Of a DNA stretch of 64,000 nt, positions 55,229 through 64,000 are shown one piece after another. The notes beneath the pieces were generated by a model that was not told the DNA's origin, made no database searches, and was given only the letters and a program-made list of their open reading frames with translations. Within the stretch, counting starts at the first letter, position 1. Every line of letters starts with the position of its first letter. The DNA lies in the NCBI RefSeq assembly GCF_001187845.1, contig NZ_CP012160.1, positions 1,054,001 to 1,118,000 on the forward strand, in the 5' to 3' direction. This stretch comes from Octadecabacter temperatus. Lineage in GTDB: Bacteria > Pseudomonadota > Alphaproteobacteria > Rhodobacterales > Rhodobacteraceae. Made by a program: the position numbers and the translations under genes.

Positions 55229-58200
55229 ATGTCAGCGATTAATTTCGTTGTCCGCGATGTTGCGGGCAATATTTCCAGAGGAACTGTAGCCGGAGAGGGC
55301 GTTCCGTCATCTCTAATTGTTGGGGCGGGGGCGGATGTTTCGCTTAACCTCACACAGGGCCAAATCATTTCATATACCCGTCAGGGTCAGGCGCTAGAGG
55401 TCACATTGGTTGACGGGCGTGTGATTGTGATTGAGGGGTATTTCACGTCTGAGGGTGTCTCCGAAAACCAGTTGTTCTTGTCTTCAGACGGCTACCTAAC
55501 AGAAGTAGACCTGACGCAGGGCGCGGGTGCTGACTACTATGCAAACTATCTGCAGGCTGATAGCGCCGGCAAGTTCGCAGTAAATGACGACCTTTATTTC
55601 ATGCGCGGCTCAGACGTTATGCTGGCTGATGCATATGTACCTGCTGACGACGAAGTTGGCATGTTGGGCGCGATGGCCCCATTGTTTGGTTGGGGTGGCG
55701 CGGCTGCTGCAGCTGGTGCTGCGGCGTTGGTGACGACTGTCGGTGGCGGTGATGGCGGTGGCCCTGCGGCCCCGGAAGTTGCAGTGACAACTGGAACCGA
55801 CGAAGGCGATAGCCATGTTGTGAATGAAGAAGACCACGCTGATGGCGTAGATATTGGCGGCACGGGTACACCTGGCGCGACAGTCGATGTTACGATTGAT
55901 GAGGTAACTGAAACAACGACTGTCGGCGAAGATGGTACTTGGGAAGTTACGTTCGATCCGGCCGATGTTGAAACTGGCGAATACTCTACTGAGGTAGATG
56001 TGACTGTCACCAACGAAGGTGGGTCCACATCTGTAACGCATACGCTTGTTGTTGATACCGTGATTGGTGCAGATTTGACGGCAACTGGTGGCGCTGATGG
56101 CGTAATTAATGCGACTGAATTTGGCGATGGCGTGACGCTCACGGGTACCGTTACCGGTGGTGACGCTGTTGTTGTCACAATCGACGGCACAGAATACGCG
56201 GCTGAGGTGTCTGGTTCTACATGGACCTTGGTGACTGGCACGGCGATTACCGCTGGCGACTATCATACACACGACATCATCATCACAACTACAGACGCGG
56301 CTGGTAACTCCTCCAGCACGACTGGCACGGTTGTTGTTGATACAGTCACGACTGCAACGATCAGCACGTCTGGTGTTGGTGGCGCAGACGGCGTTGTGTT
56401 CTCTGGAGAGCACTCAAGCGGAGTGTCTCTGACAGGTACTGCCGAAGCGGGTTCAACTGTAGTTGTGACGTTGTCCGATGGATCGCAAACCTATGCGACA
56501 CACACGTTTACTGCGGGTGCAAGCGGTACGTGGTCACACACGTTCCCAGCAAGCGAACTGCCGACGGGTGAGCTGACTTTGGTTGCCGCTGTTGAGGCAA
56601 CGGACGCAGCTGGCAACATGTCACGTGACGAAGGTACGATTGAGATCGACACTTACGTGAACGAACTCGAGATGACGACAAACACTGCTGGCGGCGACGA
56701 CGGTGTGGTTAACTTCAATGAATCCAGCCAGTCCATCACAATGGCAGGCACGGTTGAAGCCGGCTCAACTGTCAGCGTGAACTTGCATGGTGTCATCATG
56801 GAAGCCTCTGTTGATGCATCAGGCGCATGGACTGTCACATACCCAGGCGGCACGCTGCCGGGCGGTGACTACCCTACAACTGTTGTTGTCACGGCTACAG
56901 ATGCAGCAGGAAACTCCTCTTCGCTGACAGAAGCTGTACAGGTTGATACAGTTGCTGGCGATCTTGCGCTGTCCACGCAGCCGATCGAATTTGACGATGT
57001 GGTCAACTATGACGAAGCCAGCGATGGTGTTGTGATTAATGGTACTGCAACGGCTGGCCTGATTGTTACGGTCGGCTTTGGTGACGCGACAATGAATGTT
57101 CTCGCTCAGCCAGACGGCACATGGTCTGCAAACTTCCCAGCAAGCCAAGTTCCTGCTGATACTGCGTCCGCGCAAATCACAGCTTCCATCACGGATGCGG
57201 CTGGAAACTACAAAGAAGTTAGCGACACAGTTGAGATTGATACTGTTGTTAACCCGTTCAACTTCTCTGCTGGTCAGGTTGAAGGCAACGACATCATCAA
57301 TCACGCAGAAGCCCAAGACGGCGGCGTGACATTTGATGGTCAGGTTGAGGCGTTCTCGTCTGTTCTGGTTGAATTCAACGGATACTCGCAAACAGTGACT
57401 GCAAACGGTGCAGGTCAGTGGAGCGCGACATTCACCGAAGCGCAAATCGGTGTGGATGAGTACACAGCAGTTGTTAAGGCGACTGCAACTGACGTGCACG
57501 ACAACGTATCCGCGCCAATCACTCGCACGGTTGAGGTCGACACGCTCGTGACGCACCTAACGACTGCTGATCCGGTTGAAGGAGACAACGTTGTCAACTT
57601 CGCGGAAGCTGCTGACGGTGTTACGCTGACAGGTACGGTCGAAGCGGGCTCTACGGTGATGATCACATACGACTACAATGGTGGTCAGATTGTTCGTGAA
57701 GCAACGGTTGATGCCGCAGGTAACTGGTCCATCACTTATGCGGGCTCTGAGATCCCGCAGGGTGAGTACGATGTAAACATCACAATCGATTCAACAGACG
57801 CCAATGGCAACACCCTCAGCATCACGGACGAGTTCCGCGTTGATACGGTTGACCCAGAAGCGCCAGAAATCGAAAGCGTTGTTGTGACGCCGCAGGGTGT
57901 AACGGCTGTAACGATCGAAGCGACTGACGCCGATGTGACTGTTAACGAAATCACGGCTTCCCACCAGACCAACGAGTTGGGTGACCAAGACGACGGCATC
58001 TCCCTTGGCTCAGCTGGCGATTACTACGGCTTCGACGCACCTCTGCCAAACGGTTCACACCTTGTCGTCAACGAGCTGGATGACGCTGGAAACTCGAACG
58101 CGACATTCGTTGTGTTGGAAGAAACAGCAACCAACTCGGTAGACTTGGGTGGCTTGGACGGATTTGACATCGGCGCGATCGATCTGGGTTACGCACAGGA

Positions 58201-58420
58201 TGCTGAACTTACGCTTGATCTTGCAGCGCTTGAAGGTCTGTCGGATGTCGACAACAACCTCATCATTCACGGTAGCGATGCCGACAATGATAGCGTCACG
58301 ATCCTTGGGGCGACAGACAGTGGTCAGTCCAAGAACATCGATGGCAAGTCCTACGACATCTACACAATGGGCGACGACGCACAGGTCTTTATCGAAGATG
58401 GCGTAAACGTCACCATCTAA
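55229..58420 (+). CDS. BapA-like secreted adhesin with seven Ig-like repeats
   Basis: The 1063-residue acidic protein begins with a domain of about 150 residues resembling the BapA/Bap prefix domain (INFVVRDVAGNISRGTVAG), followed by an Ala/Gly-rich stretch. Seven Ig-like repeats of about 95-103 residues occupy residues about 184-875; each has GVxxTGTxExGSTVxV and VxxTATDAAGNxS and ends in a VDTV-like strand. The last 190 residues end in YTMGDDAQVFIEDGVNVTI, like the C-terminal secretion region of type I substrates. No RTX repeats, Sec signal or Cys are present. The three secretion genes follow directly. Surface adhesion and biofilm formation is the likely role. An ATG at 55229 with GGCGGAG is chosen over the GTG at 55220. 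Confidence 0.9.
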   Translation: MSAINFVVRDVAGNISRGTVAGEGVPSSLIVGAGADVSLNLTQGQIISYTRQGQALEVTLVDGRVIVIEGYFTSEGVSENQLFLSSDGYLTEVDLTQGAGADYYANYLQADSAGKFAVNDDLYFMRGSDVMLADAYVPADDEVGMLGAMAPLFGWGGAAAAAGAAALVTTVGGGDGGGPAAPEVAVTTGTDEGDSHVVNEEDHADGVDIGGTGTPGATVDVTIDEVTETTTVGEDGTWEVTFDPADVETGEYSTEVDVTVTNEGGSTSVTHTLVVDTVIGADLTATGGADGVINATEFGDGVTLTGTVTGGDAVVVTIDGTEYAAEVSGSTWTLVTGTAITAGDYHTHDIIITTTDAAGNSSSTTGTVVVDTVTTATISTSGVGGADGVVFSGEHSSGVSLTGTAEAGSTVVVTLSDGSQTYATHTFTAGASGTWSHTFPASELPTGELTLVAAVEATDAAGNMSRDEGTIEIDTYVNELEMTTNTAGGDDGVVNFNESSQSITMAGTVEAGSTVSVNLHGVIMEASVDASGAWTVTYPGGTLPGGDYPTTVVVTATDAAGNSSSLTEAVQVDTVAGDLALSTQPIEFDDVVNYDEASDGVVINGTATAGLIVTVGFGDATMNVLAQPDGTWSANFPASQVPADTASAQITASITDAAGNYKEVSDTVEIDTVVNPFNFSAGQVEGNDIINHAEAQDGGVTFDGQVEAFSSVLVEFNGYSQTVTANGAGQWSATFTEAQIGVDEYTAVVKATATDVHDNVSAPITRTVEVDTLVTHLTTADPVEGDNVVNFAEAADGVTLTGTVEAGSTVMITYDYNGGQIVREATVDAAGNWSITYAGSEIPQGEYDVNITIDSTDANGNTLSITDEFRVDTVDPEAPEIESVVVTPQGVTAVTIEATDADVTVNEITASHQTNELGDQDDGISLGSAGDYYGFDAPLPNGSHLVVNELDDAGNSNATFVVLEETATNSVDLGGLDGFDIGAIDLGYAQDAELTLDLAALEGLSDVDNNLIIHGSDADNDSVTILGATDSGQSKNIDGKSYDIYTMGDDAQVFIEDGVNVTI

Positions 58421-58431
58421 AAACCCACGCT

Positions 58432-58491
58432 CTCCCCGCAATAGGGGAGGGCGCACGACATTGGCGGAGGGCCGGACCAACCGGCCCCCGC
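58432..58491 (+). terminator. Two hairpins between the adhesin and the secretion genes
   Basis: CTCCCC/GGGGAG (58432-58449) and an 11-base-pair stem GCGG-A-GGGCCGG / CCGGCCC-CCGC (58464-58491) lie between the adhesin stop and the next start. Neither has a T-run. They suit partial termination or protection of the abundant adhesin message. Confidence 0.6.
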
Positions 58492-58522
58492 TACGCAAAA
58501 TATAAGCGAACTGGGGTATCGA

Positions 58523-59854
58523 GTGAGACAGGCGAATTACATCAAGACACCGATTGCTGCACTGTTGGCCGCAACTGTCTTGAGCGGGTGCATGGGCGAA
58601 GACATCGTTTCCCGCGCTGGCAACCTACTAGGGACTAACGAAGAGATCGCAACGGACGCGCCGCAATCGACCGCCGCGCTTGAAGGTGAGCTTTCTAATG
58701 GCGAACGTTCCGAACTAATCGATGCACTCCTTAATCGCCGCTCTGTCATTTCCTCCGGACCTTACGCCCAAGTTTCTTCATCCGTATTGGCTGCAAACTC
58801 CCGCGCTGCCGAAGCCGAGCTTCGCGCAGCGATGTTGCGTGCTGAGGCGCGTGAGCTGAACTGGTTGCCAACGCTTGGCCCGACGATTTCCTTGAACTCC
58901 CTCGGGTCCATCGTTGCGAACTTGGTGGTTGAGCAAACTCTGTTTGATAACGGTGCCAAACGCTCTGAGCGTGAATTTGCCCGCGCTGACGTTGAAGTCG
59001 CGGCAGTGGCACTGGCCCAAGATACCAACGACCGTGTTTACCAAGCGCTTGATCTTTACCTGACTGCGCAAGCGTCCGAAGCCCGCGCGGCCGTGAATGA
59101 AGGCGGCATGGCCCGGATGGAGCGTTTTGAATACGTGATGTCCGAGCGTGTGAACGCGGGCATAAATGACCGCGCCGATCTACAGTTGGTGCAACAAAAG
59201 CTAACACAAATGCGTTCTGACGTTTTGGAAGACCGCGAAGCCGCATCTTCAGCGCGTGCAGAACTTGCAGCCATGTCCGCCACGTCTTTAGACGGTGTAA
59301 GCGGCATTGACACAATCAGCGATCCCGCTGGAACCTCCCAGCCGCTCGATGTGATGAAGGTTGAGGCCGAAGGCACACGCGGCATGGCCGAAGCGCGCGC
59401 GCTTCAGGCTGGCTATTCCCCGAGTGTATCCGCCACCGGTCTGATCGGAGAGGGCGGGGGCGCTGGCATTGATGTTGGTATCCCGAACGGCCTTGGTTTT
59501 GGTCGTCGTGCTGATATGGCGGCTATTGACGCAATGGGCCAAGCGGCTGAATTGCAAGTTGCAGAGCAACGCGAAGATAGTAATCGCGAAGTGGCGGCCA
59601 TTGAGGGGCAAATCACATCCCTGCGTCGCCAGCAGTCCAATATCCAAACGATCATTTCGCAAGCCAATGACAACTACACACTGTTTGAAGAACAGTTGCG
59701 TGCCGGTCAGCGGACCGTGCCTGAGGTCGTCGGTGTGTTTCGCACCAAGTTGGATGCAGAACGCGACGCGGTTGCACTGCGCTATGATCTTGCCCGCCAA
59801 GAACTGAAGCTTGCCCGTATTTACGGTACATTGGTTGACGGAGAAGACATATGA
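58523..59854 (+). CDS. TolC-family outer-membrane lipoprotein of the type I secretion system
   Basis: The 443-residue protein has a lipobox (LLAATVLSGC, Cys near residue 23) and the paired helical repeats of outer-membrane efflux proteins (EAELRAAMLRAEARELNWLPTLGPTISLNS, then VEQTLFDNGAKRSEREFARADVEVAAVALAQ). It starts at GTG with a GGGG site upstream. It should form the outer-membrane channel for the adhesin. Its stop overlaps the ATG of the ABC gene (ATGA). Confidence 0.88.
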   Translation: MRQANYIKTPIAALLAATVLSGCMGEDIVSRAGNLLGTNEEIATDAPQSTAALEGELSNGERSELIDALLNRRSVISSGPYAQVSSSVLAANSRAAEAELRAAMLRAEARELNWLPTLGPTISLNSLGSIVANLVVEQTLFDNGAKRSEREFARADVEVAAVALAQDTNDRVYQALDLYLTAQASEARAAVNEGGMARMERFEYVMSERVNAGINDRADLQLVQQKLTQMRSDVLEDREAASSARAELAAMSATSLDGVSGIDTISDPAGTSQPLDVMKVEAEGTRGMAEARALQAGYSPSVSATGLIGEGGGAGIDVGIPNGLGFGRRADMAAIDAMGQAAELQVAEQREDSNREVAAIEGQITSLRRQQSNIQTIISQANDNYTLFEEQLRAGQRTVPEVVGVFRTKLDAERDAVALRYDLARQELKLARIYGTLVDGEDI

Positions 59855-62115
59855 CCGGACCCGTCATCGCTTTTGATATCAACGCCACACGTGGCGGCAA
59901 AGTTACGCGCGTTTCCAAGGCTGAACCTGCTGAGGCCGCGAATACTGAGACACCGATGACTGAACCAAGTGTTGAAGCCTATTCTGCAGGTGCCGAAGAT
60001 CGCTTTTCCGATAAGGCCAAGCTACGTGCTGATCTGGCTGCGACTTACGCGGGTTTGCTCGGTGTCGACATCGTACGCTCCGATTTACTAGAGGTCATGA
60101 CCACGGAAAGTGGCGATGACATTACCCCGCACGCGATCGCAAAGGCACTGAACCAAGCTGGCCTTGTGACTGCGGTAACAACCGTGCGCAAACCGACGCC
60201 TGATCAATGGCCTGCCCTTGTTGAAATGACATCGGGCCATGTGTTGTTGGTGCTGGACCAGACTGATGACGCGGTAATCGTGTTTGACACAACCTGTCGC
60301 GACAACCGCGCAGAAGTGCCGATCAACGAATTCCTGCCGTACTTTAGCGGCCTCGTGTTGCGTGCGGATATGGCGATCGCCGATCTGTCCAAAAAGCACG
60401 CGCGCAAAGGCAAAAAGGCGCACTGGTTCTGGGGCGAGATGATGCAATTCCGCCGTCACATCGCGGAAGTTGCGCTCGGATCATTCGTTGCCAACCTTCT
60501 GGCTGTGGCTGTGGCACTGTTTTCTTTGCAGGTCTATGACCGCGTAATCCCACACCAGTCCACCGCGACGCTATGGGTTTTGGCGATTGGCGCCGGTTTG
60601 GCGATGTTGCTTGAAGCGGGCCTTCGCATTGCACGTGCCCGTCTTATGGACGGGGCAGGGCGCAAGATTGAATTGAAGGTGCAAAGCCTGCTGATGGATC
60701 GCTTGCTCGGCATGCGCCGCGGCAAAGAAGGCCAAACACCGTCTGGTTTGTTCTCCGCCGTGCGTGAATTCGGTTCTGTGCGCGAATTTTTCACAGCTTC
60801 CACTATTGGTACGCTGACCGATTTACCGTTCATCGTATTGTTCCTTGCACTTGTGGCCTCCATTGGTGGCAACGTGGTTTGGGTCTTGTTTGTTGGTGGT
60901 TTGTTGATGGTTTTGCCGTCCTTCTTCCTACAAAAGAAGATGATCGCGCTGACGCACCAAACACAGGGCGCATCGGCCAAGTCCAACAAGCTGCTTCACG
61001 AAGTGATCTATGAAGCCGACACAATCAAAGCGCAGCGTGGCGAAGACCGTTTCAAGCGTCTTTGGTCCGAACTGTCCGCCGTGTCTTCCCTTGCAACGTC
61101 CGAGCAACGCAAGCTCGCCAGCACCCTGACATTCTGGGCGCAGGGTGTGCAGCAGGCGACCTATGTGGCAGCCGTTGTTGCGGGTACCTTCATGGTGTTC
61201 ACGGGTGAATTTACCGTTGGTACAATTATCGCCGTTGGTATTCTGACAAGCCGCACATTGGGTCCACTGACCCAACTTGCTGCGACGCTTGCACGTTGGT
61301 CCAACGTTAAGGCCGCTTTGGAAGCCTTGGGCGAAATCGCCGACGCTGAGCAAGACCAAGAAGAAGACCGTACCTATCTGCGCCGCGAAGAGATGAAGGG
61401 CGCGTTTGAGCTGCGCGACATCGCGTTTTGCTATAACGCAGACAGCGGTCAGAACCTCGACATTCCGGGCCTAAAGATCGAAGCGGGCCAGCGCATTGCT
61501 GTGCTTGGCTCCAACGGGTCAGGCAAGTCCACAATGCTTAAGCTGTTGTCCGGCATCTACCGCCCGACAAAGGGGCGCGTTTTGATTGACGGCGTTGACA
61601 TGGGCCAAGTGATGCCGCGCGATCTGCGCCGTTCCATCGGCTACCTCTCCCAAGAAGTGCGTCTGTTCTCTGGCACGCTTCGCGAAAACCTGAACCTGAC
61701 TTTGCTGGAACGCGATGATGATCGCCTGTTGGCGTCGCTCGATTTTGCGGGCCTCGGCCCATTCGTGCGCAACCACCCTAAGGGTCTCGATCTTGAAATC
61801 TCTGATGGTGGGGAAGGCCTTTCTGTTGGCCAGCGCCAATCAATCGGTTGGGCGCGCTTGTGGCTGCAAGACCCCAAGGTTTGCCTGCTGGACGAACCTA
61901 CTGCGGCACTGGACCAAACGCTTGAAGCCACGATCGTGAGTCGCTTGGACACGTGGCTGGAAGGGCGCACCGCGATCATCGCGACGCACCGTGTGCCAAT
62001 CCTTGAACTCACAACACGTACCGTGATCCTGCAAAATGGCCGCTTGGCTGTGGACGGCCCGCGCCAAGAGGTGCTGGCGCATCTGCAAAAGAATAATAAG
62101 AAAGCGACCGCGTAA
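59851..62115 (+). CDS. Type I secretion ABC transporter with C39-like domain
   Basis: The 754-residue protein has about 70 polar residues first, then a C39-peptidase-like domain without the catalytic Cys (residues about 80-170). Six membrane helices follow (from FVANLLAVAVALFSLQVYDRVIP), and then an ATPase domain with Walker A GSNGSGKST, signature LSVGQRQ, Walker B VCLLDEPTAALD and H-loop ATHR. The degenerate C39 domain is typical of LapB/LssB-like exporters of large adhesins, where it binds the substrate rather than cutting it. It is linked by overlaps to both neighbours. Confidence 0.92.
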   Translation: MTGPVIAFDINATRGGKVTRVSKAEPAEAANTETPMTEPSVEAYSAGAEDRFSDKAKLRADLAATYAGLLGVDIVRSDLLEVMTTESGDDITPHAIAKALNQAGLVTAVTTVRKPTPDQWPALVEMTSGHVLLVLDQTDDAVIVFDTTCRDNRAEVPINEFLPYFSGLVLRADMAIADLSKKHARKGKKAHWFWGEMMQFRRHIAEVALGSFVANLLAVAVALFSLQVYDRVIPHQSTATLWVLAIGAGLAMLLEAGLRIARARLMDGAGRKIELKVQSLLMDRLLGMRRGKEGQTPSGLFSAVREFGSVREFFTASTIGTLTDLPFIVLFLALVASIGGNVVWVLFVGGLLMVLPSFFLQKKMIALTHQTQGASAKSNKLLHEVIYEADTIKAQRGEDRFKRLWSELSAVSSLATSEQRKLASTLTFWAQGVQQATYVAAVVAGTFMVFTGEFTVGTIIAVGILTSRTLGPLTQLAATLARWSNVKAALEALGEIADAEQDQEEDRTYLRREEMKGAFELRDIAFCYNADSGQNLDIPGLKIEAGQRIAVLGSNGSGKSTMLKLLSGIYRPTKGRVLIDGVDMGQVMPRDLRRSIGYLSQEVRLFSGTLRENLNLTLLERDDDRLLASLDFAGLGPFVRNHPKGLDLEISDGGEGLSVGQRQSIGWARLWLQDPKVCLLDEPTAALDQTLEATIVSRLDTWLEGRTAIIATHRVPILELTTRTVILQNGRLAVDGPRQEVLAHLQKNNKKATA

Positions 62116-63284
62116 TGGTAACGTTTAATGACGAGTTTGAAGCACGTACCAAAGGCCCAAGCCTGCTGATCTGGTTGATCGGCTTGACGGTACTGCTCTT
62201 TATCCTTTGGGCAAAGTTCGCGGCGATTGATGAAATTGTGCGTGCGAACGGCAATGTCGTGTCCTCGTCCCGTCCGCAGATCATTCAAAACCTTGAAGGC
62301 GGCATTTTGGCTGAACTGCTGGTCGCCGAAGGTGATGAAGTTGAACCGGGCGATGTATTGGCCCGCTTGCGTGGTACACAGTTTGAAACCTCTGTGACGG
62401 ACTTGCGCGAGCAAGTGATCGCCGCTGAAATCCGTCGCTTGCGTCTTGAGGCCGAAATCGACGGCATGTTCGACTTTGAAGTGCCAGAAGCCATCGCATC
62501 GTTCAGCCCAGAAATGGTGACGTCCGAGCGTGCGCTGTTGAACGCGCGCCAGTCCGACTATGTTAGCCGCACAGACGGCGCACAGGCGATTGTCACAGAA
62601 ACGCGCCGCGAACTTGGCGTGATGGAAGACCTGTATAATCGCGACATCGCAGCCTTGATCGAGGTGACCCGCGCCCGCAAAGCTAATTCCGACGCGCTGA
62701 ATACGTACAATGAAATCGTGACACGGTCTGAACTGGAACGCGCATCTGAGTATTCTGATGTTTTGTCTGCCCTCGCGACCCTGCGCCAAGACTTGCGCGG
62801 CGCGGAAGACCGTATGGACCGCACCGTGATCACCAGCCCAATGCGCGGAATCGTGAACAGTTTGGCTGTGACAACCATCGGCGGCGTTATTCGCCCCGGT
62901 GAAGAGATTTTCCAGATTATTCCTCTGGACGATGAGCTGTTCGTTGAGGCCGAAGTGTCGCCCTCCAACATCGCCAACGTCATCCCCGGCCAAGCAGCTA
63001 CGATTAAGCTCAGCGCCTATGACTACACTATCTACGGCGCACTGACGGGCGAAGTTCAGCTGATTTCTGCTGATACATTTGAAGACGAACGCGATCCGAA
63101 CGCGCCACCGCACTACCGCGTGACATTGCGTGTGGACACCACCGACCTTGGTGAGCGTCAGTCCCAGATCGAAATTCGTCCTGGTATGCAGGCGGACGTC
63201 GAACTTCACACCGGATCAAAGACCGTTTTGCAATATCTCACCAAGCCGCTGTACCGTTCTCAGGAAGCGCTTCGCGAACCTTAG
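62115..63284 (+). CDS. HlyD-family membrane fusion protein
   Basis: The 389-residue protein has one N-terminal membrane segment (LLIWLIGLTVLLFILWA), a biotinyl-lipoyl-like strand pair (RPQIIQNLEGGILAELLVAEGDEVEPGDVLARL), a long helical hairpin and a C-terminal beta barrel (LRVDTTDLGERQSQIEIRPGMQADVELHTG). It bridges the ABC transporter and the outer-membrane channel. The ATG overlaps the ABC stop codon by one base (TAATG). Confidence 0.92.
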   Translation: MVTFNDEFEARTKGPSLLIWLIGLTVLLFILWAKFAAIDEIVRANGNVVSSSRPQIIQNLEGGILAELLVAEGDEVEPGDVLARLRGTQFETSVTDLREQVIAAEIRRLRLEAEIDGMFDFEVPEAIASFSPEMVTSERALLNARQSDYVSRTDGAQAIVTETRRELGVMEDLYNRDIAALIEVTRARKANSDALNTYNEIVTRSELERASEYSDVLSALATLRQDLRGAEDRMDRTVITSPMRGIVNSLAVTTIGGVIRPGEEIFQIIPLDDELFVEAEVSPSNIANVIPGQAATIKLSAYDYTIYGALTGEVQLISADTFEDERDPNAPPHYRVTLRVDTTDLGERQSQIEIRPGMQADVELHTGSKTVLQYLTKPLYRSQEALREP

Positions 63285-63295
63285 GATAATTGGTT

Positions 63296-63353
63296 AACGC
63301 TTGGTTGTAATTCTGTGCGGGAATGCTTTTATCTTTCCCCTAACCAAAGCGTT
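63296..63353 (+). terminator. Nested inverted repeat between the secretion operon and clpP
   Basis: AACGCTTGGTT (63296-63306) pairs with AACCAAAGCGTT (63342-63353, one bulged A). Inside it GGGAA (63320-63324) can pair with TTCCC (63335-63339). It lies 12 bases after the HlyD stop and about 100 bases before clpP, so it may end the secretion message or regulate clpP. Confidence 0.45.
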
Positions 63354-63451
63354 CAGGTGCTCTTGTAGCCCCCCGATTGCAGCACTAAGGTTTGGGTAAC
63401 AAAATTCCCGTACACGGGCGCCGCACGCGTCCCAATTCTAAGGCAGAGCAT

Positions 63452-64000
63452 ATGCACGATCCCGTCGAAACATACATGAACCTCGTTCCTATGGTTGTTG
63501 AACAGACCAGCCGTGGCGAACGCGCCTATGACATTTTCTCGCGTTTGCTGAAAGAACGCATCATTTTCGTAAACGGCCCCGTTCACGACGGCATGAGCCA
63601 ACTGATCGTGGCGCAGCTTTTGCACCTTGAGGCCGAGAACCCGAAAAAAGAAATCTCAATGTACATCAACAGCCCTGGTGGCGCTGTGCATTCCGGCATG
63701 AGCATCTATGACACCATGCAATACATCCGCCCGAAGGTGTCCACGCTGATTTGCGGCATGGCAGCATCAATGGGTTCTATCATTGCTGTTGGCGGCGAAA
63801 AGGGCATGCGTTTCTCGCTTCCGAACTCTGAAATCATGGTGCACCAGCCTTCTGGTGGCGCACAGGGTAAGGCGTCTGACATTCTGATTTCCGCCAAGCA
63901 CATCGAGCAAACACGTGAGCGGATGTACAAGCTGTACAACAAGCACACTGGCCAGACCAAAAAAGAGGTCGAAAAGATGCTTGATCGCGATAGCTGGATG
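63452..64000 (+). CDS. clpP: ATP-dependent Clp protease proteolytic subunit (3' end outside window)
   Basis: The visible 183 residues match Clp[42 protein letters not shown], the catalytic Ser in GMAASMGS and the catalytic His in [10 protein letters not shown]. About 25 residues, including the last part of the handle and the catalytic Asp region, may lie beyond the window. It forms the protease core used with ClpX or ClpA. An AGGCAGAG site precedes the ATG at 63452. Confidence 0.96.
   Translation, partial: MHDPVETYMNLVPMVVEQTSRGERAYDIFSRLLKERIIFVNGPVHDGMSQLIVAQLLHLEAENPKKEISMYINSPGGAVHSGMSIYDTMQYIRPKVSTLICGMAASMGSIIAVGGEKGMRFSLPNSEIMVHQPSGGAQGKASDILISAKHIEQTRERMYKLYNKHTGQTKKEVEKMLDRDSWM

Noticed and set aside
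61641..63209. Long open frame of 522 codons on the minus strand
   Set aside because: It is antisense to the well-supported ABC transporter and HlyD genes; its translation has no recognisable domain and is rich in residues produced by reversed G+C-rich codons.

Overview
The window reads as a chromosomal stretch of a Rhodobacterales (roseobacter-type) alphaproteobacterium. The basis is gene content and protein style: the aerobic cobaltochelatase pair CobS/CobT, a J-domain protein beside BolA, a DUF3422 protein, single-chain PntA with PntB, malate synthase G, a giant RTX protein ending in a Hint domain, and many small alphaproteobacterial lipoproteins. I cannot name the genus. Both ends cut genes: recN on the left and clpP on the right. 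I see no tRNA, rRNA, CRISPR array, insertion sequence or prophage.

Layout. 1-8 kb: the end of recN, a PAS/LuxR-HTH/alpha-beta-hydrolase fusion regulator, an FAD-linked D-2-hydroxyacid dehydrogenase, a ClC chloride protein, a DUF427 protein and aminopeptidase P. 8-17.3 kb: cobT and cobS separated by small exported proteins and a decayed copy of the cobT 5' end; then an ECF sigma/anti-sigma/fasciclin/MsrB stress module, two related membrane proteins, a J-domain protein and BolA. 17.3-28.2 kb: housekeeping and central metabolism (gatB, lytic transglycosylase, pepN, malate synthase G with a GlcG-like partner, a PuuD-like amidotransferase). 28.2-33.2 kb: a 1638-residue RTX-Hint protein. 33.6-42.1 kb: a methyltransferase-like membrane protein, an ArsR/SRPBCC pair, pntAB, a TTG-started lipoprotein, a dienelactone hydrolase, a pseudouridine synthase and DUF3422.

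42.2-52.1 kb is a divergent catabolic locus. A complete peptide-type ABC importer (five genes, minus strand) faces an M20 deacetylase, an FAD amine oxidoreductase and an M20D amidohydrolase (plus strand). This suggests import of an N-acylated or peptide-like compound, deacylation, then oxidative attack on the amine. 52.1-55.1 kb holds a membrane protein, moaA, a lipoprotein and a YihY-type membrane protein. 55.2-63.3 kb is a surface-adhesion locus: a BapA-like secreted adhesin with seven Ig-like repeats, followed by its apparent type I secretion system (outer-membrane lipoprotein, ABC transporter, membrane fusion protein) whose genes overlap by 1-4 bases. clpP begins at 63452.

Items most worth a second look: the fusion regulator whose hydrolase domain has lost its catalytic Ser and His; the cobT remnant; the terminator hairpin whose 3' arm also serves as a ribosome binding site; the adhesin locus and the modular RTX protein; a short dispersed intergenic element in four copies; and five convergent gene pairs that each overlap by exactly four bases through complementary stop codons.
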